This document shows, one piece after another, positions 41,192 to 50,109 of a stretch of DNA of 64,000 nucleotides. The stretch's first letter is position 1. Each line of letters starts with the position of its first letter. The position numbers and the translations under genes were made by a program. Below the pieces are notes generated by a model. The model saw only the letters and a program-made list of their open reading frames with translations, did not search any database and was not told the origin of the DNA. Origin of the DNA: Clostridiaceae bacterium Marseille-Q3526 (GTDB taxonomy: Bacteria; Bacillota; Clostridia; Lachnospirales; Lachnospiraceae); NCBI GenBank assembly GCA_018223375.1, contig JAGTTS010000010.1:1-64000 (forward strand), given 5' to 3'.

Positions 41192-43456
41192 TTACTGTTT
41201 ATCCAGCCCCAGATTCTTAAACGCCTCTGCGAATGGATTATTCACCATTTTTTCTTCCTGGTTCTGCTTATTCAGATACTTTGCCACGTCTCGCTTTGTC
41301 ACGCCTGCGCCTTCCTTCTGGCGGCGTTCCTTGAAGTTTGACAGCTTTTCCTTATAGCCGCAGGAGCAGGAGAAGGTCTGGTTCTCTCCCTTGCCTCTCA
41401 GCTCCATCTTCTTGTGGCACTTGGGACATCTGGCGTTGGAGGTGCGGGAAACGGTTTCCCTGTATCCGCATTCTCTGTCCTGGCACACCAGCATCTGGCT
41501 GTTCTTTCCCTTGACGGAAAGCATCCGTTTTCCGCAGCGTGGGCATTTTGTATTCGTCAGGTTATCGTGGCGGAAGGTTCCCTCTCCTCCCTTGATCTCC
41601 CCGATCAGCTCCTCCGTGTAGGCGCAGATATCTCCCATAAATGCGTCCCGCTTCAGCTCTCCCTTTGCAATTTTAGAAAGCTTCATTTCCCACTCTGCCG
41701 TCAGCTCCGGCTTCCGAAGGTCCTCCGGCACCAGCTTTAACAGCTGTTTCGCCTTGGAAGTCAGGAAAATATCCTTGCCCCGTTTCTCCAGCATAAAGCT
41801 TGAGAACAGCTTTTCAATGATATCCGCCCTGGTGGCCACGGTTCCCAGTCCCCCTGTTTCTCCCAGGGTTTTGGCCATGGCCTTATCGTGAGATTCCATG
41901 TATTTCACCGGATTTTCCATGGCTGAGAGAAGGGTGGCCTCGTTAAAGGGAGCAGGGGGCTTCGTTTTTCCTTCTGTCAGGGACAATCCCGCCCCGGCAA
42001 TCACAGCGCCTTCCTTTACGTCAGGAAGCGTCTGTTCCTTCACCCTCGCAGCGCCGCCTCTCTCCTCCTCTTCGTCTGTCTCGTCGTCCAGGTCATCGAA
42101 AGAAAGGAATGAGCTGTCTGCCCCGCTGTCTGTGCCTGCAGACGTCTCGTAGGCCTCCCGCCAGCCCTGGGATCGCATCACCTTTCCCCTGGCTGTAAAC
42201 CGCTGGCCGCCTATCTCTGCCGTAATAACCGTCTCGTCGTACTCTGCCGCCGGAAGCAGAACCGCCAGAAAACGGCGCACCACCAGATCGTAGATTTTCC
42301 TCTCCTCCACAGTCATATGCTGCAGCTGGACGAACTGCTCCGTAGGGATAATGGCGTGGTGATCGGATACCTTTGCGTCGTTGATAAAGGCCGCTTTCTT
42401 CGTCCAGGTCTGCTTGGACAGACGGGCAGCCAGCTTTCTGTAGGGGCCGGTGCCGCAGGCTGCCAGGCGATCCTTTATGGTATCCGCCACATCGCTGCTC
42501 AAATATCTGGAATCTGTTCTCGGATAGGTGAGTACCTTGTGGTTCTCGTAGAGCCTCTGCATAATGTTTAAGGTCTCTTTGGCAGAGTAGCCAAACCTCT
42601 TATTGGCCTCTCTCTGAAGCTCCGTCAGATCGTAGAGCAGCGGGGCCATGGTCTTTTTCGGCGTCCGCTTGACCTGCACAATCTTCACCGGCTGATCACG
42701 AAGCTCCTTTAAGAGTCTCTCCATCCGCTCTCTGTCAAAGCTTCTCATGCCGCCTGATTTCTGATCCTGCCAGGTCAGGGACAGAGAAGGACTGGAGGTT
42801 CTGGCAGTCAGCCCATAGTAGGATTTCGGCCTGAAATTTCTGATTTCCTCCTCTCTCCCCGCGATCATGGCCAGGGTAGGCGTCTGGACGCGGCCGCAGG
42901 ACAGCTGGGCGTTGTACTTGCAGGTCAGGGCTCTGGTGGCGTTTAAGCCCACCAGCCAGTCTGCCTCCGCCCGGCACATGGCGGCGTCCCGGAGACAGTC
43001 GTACTCCCTGCCGTCCCTGAGCCTTGAAAAGCCGTCCTTTATGGCCTTATCCGTGACAGAGGAGATCCAGAGCCGCTTAATCGGCTTTCTGCAGCCCGCC
43101 TTCATCAGGATGAACCTGGCGACCAGCTCCCCCTCCCGTCCCGCGTCTGTGGCGATGACAATGTCCTTCACATCGTTTCGAAACAGCTGGCGTTTCACCG
43201 CATTAAACTGCTTCGCTGTCTTTCCGATGACCTCCAGTCTGAAGGGTTTCGGCATCATGGGAAGAGTCTCCATTTTCCACTCTTTGTATTTCTTATCGTA
43301 AGCCTCCGGGGCCGCCAGCTCCACCAGGTGGCCCAAGGCCCAGGTAACCACATATTTCTCCCCCTCCAGGCAGCCGTCCCCGCTCTTTTTGCAGTTTAAT
43401 ACGCGGGCAATGTCTCTGCCTATGGAAGGCTTTTCTGCAATAACAAGTGATTTCAT
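41192..43456 (-). CDS. topB: DNA topoisomerase III (type IA)
   Basis: A 754-residue type IA topoisomerase, which relaxes and decatenates DNA through a transient 5'-phosphotyrosine. The N-terminal Toprim domain starts MKSLVIAEKPSIGRDIARVL and has the acidic ATDAGREGEL motif. The catalytic Tyr is in LTYPRTDSRYL near 310. Two C-terminal Cys-rich ribbons follow (CPRCGKRM...CQDRECGY; CPKCHKKM...CSCGY), plus a basic tail. A long acidic insert (DDLDDETDEEEERGG) lies before the C-terminal third. It overlaps the upstream kinase gene by 4 bases and is the last gene of the ppaC operon. Confidence 0.95.
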   Translation of the reverse strand: MKSLVIAEKPSIGRDIARVLNCKKSGDGCLEGEKYVVTWALGHLVELAAPEAYDKKYKEWKMETLPMMPKPFRLEVIGKTAKQFNAVKRQLFRNDVKDIVIATDAGREGELVARFILMKAGCRKPIKRLWISSVTDKAIKDGFSRLRDGREYDCLRDAAMCRAEADWLVGLNATRALTCKYNAQLSCGRVQTPTLAMIAGREEEIRNFRPKSYYGLTARTSSPSLSLTWQDQKSGGMRSFDRERMERLLKELRDQPVKIVQVKRTPKKTMAPLLYDLTELQREANKRFGYSAKETLNIMQRLYENHKVLTYPRTDSRYLSSDVADTIKDRLAACGTGPYRKLAARLSKQTWTKKAAFINDAKVSDHHAIIPTEQFVQLQHMTVEERKIYDLVVRRFLAVLLPAAEYDETVITAEIGGQRFTARGKVMRSQGWREAYETSAGTDSGADSSFLSFDDLDDETDEEEERGGAARVKEQTLPDVKEGAVIAGAGLSLTEGKTKPPAPFNEATLLSAMENPVKYMESHDKAMAKTLGETGGLGTVATRADIIEKLFSSFMLEKRGKDIFLTSKAKQLLKLVPEDLRKPELTAEWEMKLSKIAKGELKRDAFMGDICAYTEELIGEIKGGEGTFRHDNLTNTKCPRCGKRMLSVKGKNSQMLVCQDRECGYRETVSRTSNARCPKCHKKMELRGKGENQTFSCSCGYKEKLSNFKERRQKEGAGVTKRDVAKYLNKQNQEEKMVNNPFAEAFKNLGLDKQ

Positions 43457-43977
43457 GATAAACGCTCCTCCAAAATCCGTCTCAGCTCGTCCACCACCTG
43501 GCCCAGGTCCTTGCCCTCCTCGTCTATGGTAATGTCCGCATACCGCTCAAAGTAGGCGGCCCGCTCCTCATAGAGATCCTTTAAGGTCATGCCCTCCTTT
43601 AACACTACACCTCGGTCTACAATATTTCCCAGGCGCTTCGTCAGCTCCTCATAGCTGATTTTCAGATAGACCACCAGGCCGATTTCTTTTAAATGGGCCA
43701 TGGCCTCCGCTCCGTAGATCACGCTGCCTCCCGGGGCAATGACGCTCTGCTCTGCCTGCAGAGCCGCGTTCACACGGTTTTCCACCGCCATAAAGCCGTC
43801 CATCCCCTCCTGGGCGATGATCTCCTTTAACAGCCGCTTTTCCTGCTCCTGGATCACAATATCTACGTCCACAAAGGAATACCCCAGACGCTTGGCCAAA
43901 AGCACTCCCACTGTGCTCTTACCGGCCGCCGGCATTCCGATGAGCGTTACGTTGTCCGCCTTTTTCTGTTCTCTCAT
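43453..43977 (-). CDS. Shikimate kinase-like P-loop kinase
   Basis: A 174-residue kinase with Walker A GMPAAGKSTVG, DVD (as in the shikimate-binding Asp) and APGGSVIY in place of the usual GGG loop. The Arg that normally binds shikimate (F-R before the conserved Glu) is replaced: the sequence reads GFMAVENRV. The enzyme may phosphorylate another small molecule. It is coupled to the flavin reductase-like gene and topB by 4-base overlaps; no other aromatic-pathway gene is near. Confidence 0.75.
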   Translation of the reverse strand: MREQKKADNVTLIGMPAAGKSTVGVLLAKRLGYSFVDVDIVIQEQEKRLLKEIIAQEGMDGFMAVENRVNAALQAEQSVIAPGGSVIYGAEAMAHLKEIGLVVYLKISYEELTKRLGNIVDRGVVLKEGMTLKDLYEERAAYFERYADITIDEEGKDLGQVVDELRRILEERLS

Positions 43978-44672
43978 TTCCTGTCTCTCCTGTCGCTTCC
44001 TGCTTTTCCTCTGTCTTTCCGCGCAGTTCCTCCGTTTGCTCTGTTTTTCAGCGGAGCCTTCTGTTTCTCAGGCTGGCTTCCACGCTTTTCTCCCGCTTTC
44101 TTCCCGCTTTTTTTCTTCTGCACAGAATATCCGAATTTTCCGAGTTTTTTACCTAATTTAAAATATTCCCCGTGGGAATAGGATACCAGCCCGGCCTCGT
44201 TCAGATGGAACCGGCCTGTCTCGTCCATATATTTCTCGTCCACCGTCACATTGACAATCTCTGCCAGAAACATGTCGTGGCTTCCCAGCGGAATGATCTG
44301 CGTCACCCGGCACTCCAGGTTCACAGGACTTTCCTCAATACCCGGACACCGTACCTTCTTTGATTTGAGAGGCGTCAGCTTCATATCCTTGAATTTATCT
44401 GTATCCCGGCCTGATTTTACGCCGCAGTAATCGGTGGCAAAGGTCAGATCCTCTGTCACCAGATTGGCCACGAACTCGCCTGTCTCTTTAATAATGTGGT
44501 GGGAATAGCGATCCGGCCGGATGGACACATAGAGCATGGCCGGGGAGGAACAAGTGGTCCCGCACCAGGCCGCTGTGATAATGTTGGGCTTCCCGCCCTC
44601 CTTCTGGCAGCTTACCATAATTACCGGCACAGGATACAGCATATTTCCCGGCTTCCAGTCCTGTTTTGACAT
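43974..44672 (-). CDS. Flavin reductase-like protein (FMN-binding split barrel) with basic tail
   Basis: The first 185 residues form a flavin reductase-type split barrel (YPVPVIMVSCQKEGGKPNIITAAWCGTTCSSPAM; RYSHHIIKETGEFVANL), which binds FMN and often works as a flavin reductase or flavoredoxin. The last 45 residues are Lys/Arg/Gly-rich (KKSGKKAGEKRGSQPEKQK) and look disordered, an uncommon addition that could bind nucleic acid. It is 15 bases after ppaC in the same operon. Confidence 0.85.
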   Translation of the reverse strand: MSKQDWKPGNMLYPVPVIMVSCQKEGGKPNIITAAWCGTTCSSPAMLYVSIRPDRYSHHIIKETGEFVANLVTEDLTFATDYCGVKSGRDTDKFKDMKLTPLKSKKVRCPGIEESPVNLECRVTQIIPLGSHDMFLAEIVNVTVDEKYMDETGRFHLNEAGLVSYSHGEYFKLGKKLGKFGYSVQKKKSGKKAGEKRGSQPEKQKAPLKNRANGGTARKDRGKAGSDRRDRK

Positions 44673-44687
44673 AAATCTCTCCTTTTT

Positions 44688-46340
44688 CTACTGTTCTGTG
44701 GCGATCATCAGCCCCGGAATCAGCTGCTTCTTTCTGGAAACGACGCCCGGCAGCTTCACCACGTTGGCGGCCTCCCTTAAATGAAAGGCAGCGGCGGCCA
44801 GCTGTTCCGCACCCTGTCCGTCGCAGATCAAATCTGTGGACTGCTCTAAGATATTTGTCATCATAAAGAACATCATATCCACCTTCTGCTCCTGTCTGGC
44901 CTCGCCGATGTACTTTAACAGACGCTCTCTCAGCTTCTCCAGCTCCTCCGCGTTTAAGGAGGTAATCTGGCCCACTCCGAAGGTCAGCTTCCCGGCGGTA
45001 AAACGCTTGAAATCCTGATAAAAGATCTCGGAATCTGTCTTTCCCTTCAGCTTGCTTCCGGCTTCAAACATCTCCTTGGCAAATTCCTCCGCGTCAATTC
45101 CCGCGATCTGGGCCAGATTCAGGGCCGCCGCCTGGTCCATGGGCGTGCAGGTCGGGGAGCGGAATAAAAGGGTATCGGAAATGATGGCGCTGCATAAAAG
45201 CCCGGCTGTCTTTCTGTCGATCTCCACCTTATTTTCGTTGTACATCTGATAGATAATGGTTCCCGTACATCCCAGGGGCTGATTCCTGAAGAATACCGGG
45301 GACATGGTCTCCACGGTTCCCAGCCTGTGGTGGTCGATGATTTCCAGCACGTTGGCGCTGTCCATGCCCTCCACCGCCTGGCTTCTCTCGTTGTGATCCA
45401 CTAAAATCAGGTTCTTTCCCCTGGCTCCTAAAAGGTTCCGGCGGGAAATCATGCCCTTATACTTTCCGTCCTTATCGAGAATCGGGAAATCCCGGTGGCG
45501 CTTGCTTGCCATCACATCCCTGATATCGTCGATAAAATCGTCGGTTCCAAAGGTAATCAGGTTATCCTTTGTCATAAAGTAGCTGATGGGCATACTCTGG
45601 TTAATCAGGCGGGCCGCTGTGTAGGTATCGTAGGGCGTGGTGAGCACGGTGCATCCCCTCTCCTGGGCCAGCTTTTTAATGGTCATGGACACGCCCGCTC
45701 CCTCGCAGACAATAATGCAGCTGGCTTCCATCTCAATGGCGCACAGCTGGGATTCATAGCGGTTTCCCAGAATCACCAGATCGTTCTTCTCAATGTAATA
45801 CTCCATCATGTCAGGATTGGCGGCTGCTACCAGCACCTTTCCCTGATCAAAGTAGGCGTTCTCATCGCCTACCACCAAAGCTCCCTCCAGAGTCTCCAGA
45901 ATATTGGAATACTGGGTGCAGGCCTTGGAGAGAATGCTGCTGTCGTAGACGTTCATGTAGGATCTGGTAATGTCTCCTACTGTGATCAGCCCCTCCAGGA
46001 TATTGTCCTCTGTCACAGCCGGCAGAGTCACCACCGTATTGTCCTGCATCAGATTCCAGGCCTTTTTCAGGGAAATATTCTTCTGAACGCCCGCTGTCTC
46101 CCGGATCTCAATATCCTTCACCTGAGTCCGCACGTTTTCAATAAGCTTGGGGGCTTCCACTCCAAAATAGTCCAGTACGTACTGTGTCTCCGAATTGACG
46201 TGGCCGGCTCTGGCCGGGGTAAATTTCTCTCCTGTCAGGATGCGCTTCAGATTGGCGTAGCAGATGGCAGAACAGATGGAATCCGTATCTGGATTCTTAT
46301 GTCCAATGACAATGGTTTTTCGCTTTTTGCTGTCGCTCAT
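44688..46340 (-). CDS. ppaC: Manganese-dependent inorganic pyrophosphatase with CBS and DRTGG domains
   Basis: A 550-residue family II pyrophosphatase that splits PPi. The DHH domain begins with IGHKNPDTDSICSA (metal ligands His14 and the two Asp) and includes LVDHN and EIIDHHRLG. Between these lie two CBS motifs (about 70-130 and 255-310) around a DRTGG domain, as in the clostridial CBS-PPases regulated by AMP, ADP and diadenosine polyphosphates. GGAGGAAACC precedes the ATG. It heads the operon with flavin reductase, kinase and topB. Confidence 0.93.
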   Translation of the reverse strand: MSDSKKRKTIVIGHKNPDTDSICSAICYANLKRILTGEKFTPARAGHVNSETQYVLDYFGVEAPKLIENVRTQVKDIEIRETAGVQKNISLKKAWNLMQDNTVVTLPAVTEDNILEGLITVGDITRSYMNVYDSSILSKACTQYSNILETLEGALVVGDENAYFDQGKVLVAAANPDMMEYYIEKNDLVILGNRYESQLCAIEMEASCIIVCEGAGVSMTIKKLAQERGCTVLTTPYDTYTAARLINQSMPISYFMTKDNLITFGTDDFIDDIRDVMASKRHRDFPILDKDGKYKGMISRRNLLGARGKNLILVDHNERSQAVEGMDSANVLEIIDHHRLGTVETMSPVFFRNQPLGCTGTIIYQMYNENKVEIDRKTAGLLCSAIISDTLLFRSPTCTPMDQAAALNLAQIAGIDAEEFAKEMFEAGSKLKGKTDSEIFYQDFKRFTAGKLTFGVGQITSLNAEELEKLRERLLKYIGEARQEQKVDMMFFMMTNILEQSTDLICDGQGAEQLAAAAFHLREAANVVKLPGVVSRKKQLIPGLMIATEQ

Positions 46341-46403
46341 ATGGTTTCCTCCGCCTATGTTTCATACATTGTTAATATGCTATTCATAATTTATTCACAA
46401 TTA

Positions 46404-46428
46404 TTTTTTATACTAATTGTATAAAAAA
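46404..46428. promoter_or_regulatory. Palindrome upstream of ppaC, candidate operator
   Basis: TTTTTTATAC (46404-46413) and GTATAAAAAA (46419-46428) are perfect inverted copies around TAATT, 64 bases before the ppaC start, in the promoter region. Confidence 0.35.
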
Positions 46429-46481
46429 TAAAGCGTACAAATCATTTTTTTATCCGATTTGCATATAGATTTTTCATAATT

Positions 46482-46508
46482 CCCCCGGTCATCTTCGGAT
46501 GCCGGGGG
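46482..46508 (-). terminator. Hairpin after the ROK kinase gene
   Basis: CCCCCGG (46482-46488) and CCGGGGG (46502-46508), extended by CATC/GATG around a TTCG loop. GC-rich stem with a poor T-tract, 52 bases after the stop. Confidence 0.6.
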
Positions 46509-46559
46509 CTCCTCATTTCTCAGGGCTGTTTTCTGCCTGAGCCTGTTTTCTCTCCGTTC

Positions 46560-47504
46560 CTAGTCCAGAATCAGTCTGGCCGCCCCGTAAATTCCGGCGT
46601 CGTTGCCCAGCTGCGCAAGGGTGATCTCCGCCTTCTGGTCAGAAAGGGTGGTAAACTGGTCGAAATATTTCCTGATTCCCTCTGTCAGAAAGCTGCCTGC
46701 CCTGGACACGCCTCCTCCGATGACAAACACCTCCGGATCTACGGTCATGGACACAACGGACAGAGCCCAGCCCAGGTAGTAGAATACGGTATCCATCACG
46801 CGGCAGGCCATGGCGTCTCCGGCCTTCGCGCAGTCCAGCACGTCCTTGGCAGTGATATCTGCGCCGAATTTTCTCATCTCTGTGTCAGAGCTGTCCTGCT
46901 CCATGGCTCTTCTGGCTTCCCTGGCGATTCCCGTGGCGGAGGCCACCTGCTCCAGACAGCCATAGCCGCCGCAGTTGCACGGCTCCTTCTCCCCTTCGCG
47001 GATGCGCAGATGTCCGATCTCGCCGCCGGTTCCGTGCTTTCCTGCGACTATCTTCTTATCGAGAATCACGCCGCCGCCTACGCCGGTTCCCAGAGTCACC
47101 ATGACAATATCGCTGAAGCCTTTTCCTCCGCCCTGCCACATCTCTCCCAGAGCGGCCACGTTGGCGTCGTTTCCTGTTCTGACTAAAGCGCCGTCTAACA
47201 GGGCGCTCAGCTCCTTCTGCGGATTCTTATTCTTCCAGCCCAGATTTACGCACACGCCTACGAAGCCGTCCGGCATCACTGGCCCCGGAAGGCCAAGTCC
47301 TGCTCCGGCCAGGTCAGAAAGAGAAAGGCCTCTCTCTGAAAGCTTCTCCTTCACAGAGGCCGCTGCGTCAGGAAGGATAAACGCCCCGTCCTCCTCCTTC
47401 CTGGTGGGAATCTCCCACTTCTCCATCAGGGTTCCGTCCATCTCAAACAGACCAAGCTTTACCGTTGTTCCTCCTACGTCGATTCCGATACATTTTTTTC
47501 CCAT
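46560..47504 (-). CDS. ROK-family glucokinase
   Basis: A 314-residue ATP-dependent sugar kinase of the ROK family; most Firmicute members phosphorylate glucose. The N-terminal ATP motif is GIDVGGTTVKLGLF, the catalytic region has NDANVAALGE, and the zinc motif is CNCGGYGCLEQVASATG after the conserved HL. There is no N-terminal DNA-binding domain, so it is a kinase, not a repressor. AAAGGAG precedes the ATG. It is a single gene between two hairpins. Confidence 0.92.
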   Translation of the reverse strand: MGKKCIGIDVGGTTVKLGLFEMDGTLMEKWEIPTRKEEDGAFILPDAAASVKEKLSERGLSLSDLAGAGLGLPGPVMPDGFVGVCVNLGWKNKNPQKELSALLDGALVRTGNDANVAALGEMWQGGGKGFSDIVMVTLGTGVGGGVILDKKIVAGKHGTGGEIGHLRIREGEKEPCNCGGYGCLEQVASATGIAREARRAMEQDSSDTEMRKFGADITAKDVLDCAKAGDAMACRVMDTVFYYLGWALSVVSMTVDPEVFVIGGGVSRAGSFLTEGIRKYFDQFTTLSDQKAEITLAQLGNDAGIYGAARLILD

Positions 47505-47611
47505 TAAAAAGCTCCTTTATCTATAATGCCTTTATCTTTGTTTTCTGTTTTCCAGTATACAAGAACCGTGTTTTATTTGCAAGGTGCGTTTGCCGTACCG
47601 GCGTCAGTCAG

Positions 47612-47653
47612 GCGCTGGAATCTACGCGCTGGAATCTGCTCACTGGAATCAGC
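47612..47653. repeat. Three tandem 14-bp units
   Basis: GCGCTGGAATCTAC, GCGCTGGAATCTGC and TCACTGGAATCAGC follow one another between the ROK gene and the dehydrogenase terminator. The function is unclear. Confidence 0.6.
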
Positions 47654-47661
47654 GCGCCAAA

Positions 47662-47705
47662 AAGCCAAGGGGCCGGCACTTGGTCAGTGGGCGGCTCCTT
47701 GGCTT
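47662..47705 (-). terminator. Terminator of the LysR-controlled operon, conserved-type loop
   Basis: AAGCCAAGGGGCC (47662-47674) and GGCTCCTTGGCTT (47693-47705) pair with one mismatch. The loop GGCACTTGGTCAGTGGGC resembles the loops at 8305 and 23795. Confidence 0.75.
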
Positions 47706-47718
47706 TCCATTTTAAACA

Positions 47719-48723
47719 TTATTTCTGAAGTTTTTTAATAATCTCTTCTGTATATTCGCTTGTGGAAGCAGTTCCGCGGAGATCCTTTGTCAGGCAGATC
47801 CCCTCCTGAAGCACCTCGTCCACCGCCTCCCTGATCCTGGCGGCGCACTCCGTTTCGCCAATATACTCTAACATCATGCAGGCTGACCAGAGAAAAGCTG
47901 TGGGATTGGCCAGATTCTTTCCTGCAATATCAGGCGCGCTTCCATGTACTGCCTCGAACATGGCATACTCTGTTCCAATATTGCTGGATGGAACCAGTCC
48001 CAGGCCTCCGATTAGGCCGCTGCACAGATCGGAAATAATATCTCCGTACAGATTCTGCATGACCATCACATCAAACTGGTTCGGATTCATCACCAGCTGC
48101 ATACAGGTGTTGTCAATAATCTTGTCATCTGCCTCAATCTGAGGATACTCCCCGGCTATCTCCCGGAAAATGGACAGGAACATTCCGTCCGACTTCTTCA
48201 GGATGTTCGCCTTGTGGACGCAGGTCACTTTTTTTCTTCCATGAAGCGCCGCATATTCAAAGGCGTCGCGGATAATCCGCTCGCTGGCCTTTCTGGTGAC
48301 AATCTTAACGGCATGAACGGTATTTTCATCTATCTGCTCTTCCTGTCCCACGTAAAGGCCCTCTGTATTTTCCCTGAAAATCACAATATCTACATCGTGA
48401 AACGGCGTATGGACTGCAGCATTAGAGCGGACCGGACGAATGTTGGCATATAAGTCGTACATTCCTCTGAGCGTCACGTTCAGGGAGCGGAATCCCGTTC
48501 CTACCGGCGTTGTAATGGGAGATTTTAACAGCACCTTCGTTCTCTCAAAAGAGCGGCAGGCTGCCTCCGGAATCAGGCTTCCGCTTCTCTTCCATTCATT
48601 TTCACCTACGTCAAACAATTCGTAATCCAGGGGCGCGCCAGCCGCCTCCAAAATTTTTAATACGCTGTCCACTAATTCCGGACCGATTCCGTCTCCCCGA
48701 AATACTGTGACTGTCTTTTTCAT
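47719..48723 (-). CDS. Isocitrate/isopropylmalate dehydrogenase family protein (NAD type)
   Basis: A 334-residue beta-decarboxylating dehydrogenase for 2-hydroxy diacids. The substrate-binding part reads RSLNVTLRGMYDLYANIRPVRS, the Lys/Tyr region is FRENTEGLYVGQEEQ, and the metal-binding Asp is in NLYGDIISDLCSGLIGG. The family includes isocitrate, 3-isopropylmalate, tartrate and homoisocitrate enzymes. The S-x-N-x-x-LR pattern fits isocitrate best. It follows a MatC-type diacid transporter, so it may use an imported diacid rather than serve the TCA cycle. Confidence 0.88.
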   Translation of the reverse strand: MKKTVTVFRGDGIGPELVDSVLKILEAAGAPLDYELFDVGENEWKRSGSLIPEAACRSFERTKVLLKSPITTPVGTGFRSLNVTLRGMYDLYANIRPVRSNAAVHTPFHDVDIVIFRENTEGLYVGQEEQIDENTVHAVKIVTRKASERIIRDAFEYAALHGRKKVTCVHKANILKKSDGMFLSIFREIAGEYPQIEADDKIIDNTCMQLVMNPNQFDVMVMQNLYGDIISDLCSGLIGGLGLVPSSNIGTEYAMFEAVHGSAPDIAGKNLANPTAFLWSACMMLEYIGETECAARIREAVDEVLQEGICLTKDLRGTASTSEYTEEIIKKLQK

Positions 48724-48793
48724 GATCTGTCTCCCTTCTGCCAGCCCTCCAGAGCCGGTCTTTCTTTTTCCGTCCTATTTCTCTACCAAATCT

Positions 48794-50107
48794 CTACAAA
48801 AGTTCAGCTACTGCCAGGTTGTAAACGGCGCAGCAGATCACGCTGACTGGAACTGCGATAAACAACAGGCGGTTGAACAGGTGGTTTCTGTCCTCCTCAC
48901 TTCCTACAGAGCCTAAAATCAGGCTGCCGCCGGAAGAAAACGGGCTGATGGCGCTGCTCTGGGCTCCAAGCACCGTGCAGGCAAACAGCGCGGCAGGATT
49001 TAAGCCTGTGGCCGCCGCCAGCGGAGGAATTAACGGGAACAGGGCCGGCGCTACTACTCCTGTGGTAGAGCTGAAGAAACTCATAAAAGCACCTACAAAG
49101 CTGAAGGCCAGCGGCACCATAGGCGTCGGCACGTTCGATCCGATCCAGGCGGAAAGCGCCTCGATTGTTCCTGCCTTTACCGCTACCGCAATCAGCATTC
49201 CGGCTCCTGCAATCATTAAAATCGTATTCCATGGAATGCGGGCAATCACCTCTTTCTGAGGAGCCAGCTTCAGTAAAAGAGCAGCTACTGCAAAGCAGAC
49301 GGCAACCAGGCCTACGTCAATTCTTCCGCTGATGACGCCCACCAGAGTATTCTGAGGAAGCGCCAGCTTTAAAAGCGGGAATACAAGCACAACCGCCATC
49401 ATGGCCAGCATCAGATATAAGGTCAGCTTCTGATCCTTCTCAAACGCCGCCGGTTTTTCAAATACAACTCCTTTTCCAATTCCGCGGTTGGAACGGAAAC
49501 CAAAGCGGAACACGCTGATAAGAATCAGGGAAAATACAATAGAAAATGCAAAAATCTTCATTTCCTCTGTAAAGGAATCAGGCGCCGCAAGGGCCGGTTC
49601 CGCCTCGTAGGCAGTCTCCATCAGGCCTCTGAACACCACGCCTAAGGCCGCTGTGGAAAAGTTTCCGCCTGCCAGAGCGCCGCAGTTAATAGCCACCGCT
49701 CCCGTAAGCTTATCCATCTTCGCTTCCTCGCAGATCAGCATGGTAATAGGAGCCAGAAATGCCAGTACCGTAAAATACGCCGCTCCCATTATAGAAAGGA
49801 CTACTGCCACGAAAAATAAAGCGAATGGAAGCATTCCCGGAAATTTCCTGCATGTATAAAGCAGGTGGGACGACACTTTTTCCAGGGTTCCGTTTACTGC
49901 CGCAAAGTTATAAAACAGTGAAACGCTTAAAATAACAAACATGGTGCTGGTCGGCCAGCAGGCCACCAGCTCCTTTGTACTCATCCCAAGGCCAAAACAG
50001 CCTAAAAGGTAGGCAAAGGCCATACAGAAAAAGCCTGTGTTAATCTGCGTCTTATATCCCAGAACGACCGCCAGGGCGATTGAAGCTACAAGCAGTATGC
50101 TGAGCAT
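48794..50107 (-). CDS. Dicarboxylate transporter, MatC / IT superfamily
   Basis: A 437-residue membrane protein with about 12 helices. The N-terminal half fits the MatC_N pattern (LGYKTQINTGFFCMAFAYLLGCFGLGMSTKELVACWPTS shortened here to its features: KTQINTGFF and FVILSVSLFYNFA). The second half has FFSSTTGVVAPALFPLIPP, typical of the superfamily. MatC-type proteins take up malonate or other diacids. ATG lies 2 bases after the stop of the preceding gene, whose GAGGAG end is the ribosome-binding site. Confidence 0.85.
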   Translation of the reverse strand: MLSILLVASIALAVVLGYKTQINTGFFCMAFAYLLGCFGLGMSTKELVACWPTSTMFVILSVSLFYNFAAVNGTLEKVSSHLLYTCRKFPGMLPFALFFVAVVLSIMGAAYFTVLAFLAPITMLICEEAKMDKLTGAVAINCGALAGGNFSTAALGVVFRGLMETAYEAEPALAAPDSFTEEMKIFAFSIVFSLILISVFRFGFRSNRGIGKGVVFEKPAAFEKDQKLTLYLMLAMMAVVLVFPLLKLALPQNTLVGVISGRIDVGLVAVCFAVAALLLKLAPQKEVIARIPWNTILMIAGAGMLIAVAVKAGTIEALSAWIGSNVPTPMVPLAFSFVGAFMSFFSSTTGVVAPALFPLIPPLAAATGLNPAALFACTVLGAQSSAISPFSSGGSLILGSVGSEEDRNHLFNRLLFIAVPVSVICCAVYNLAVAELL

Positions 50108-50109
50108 GA

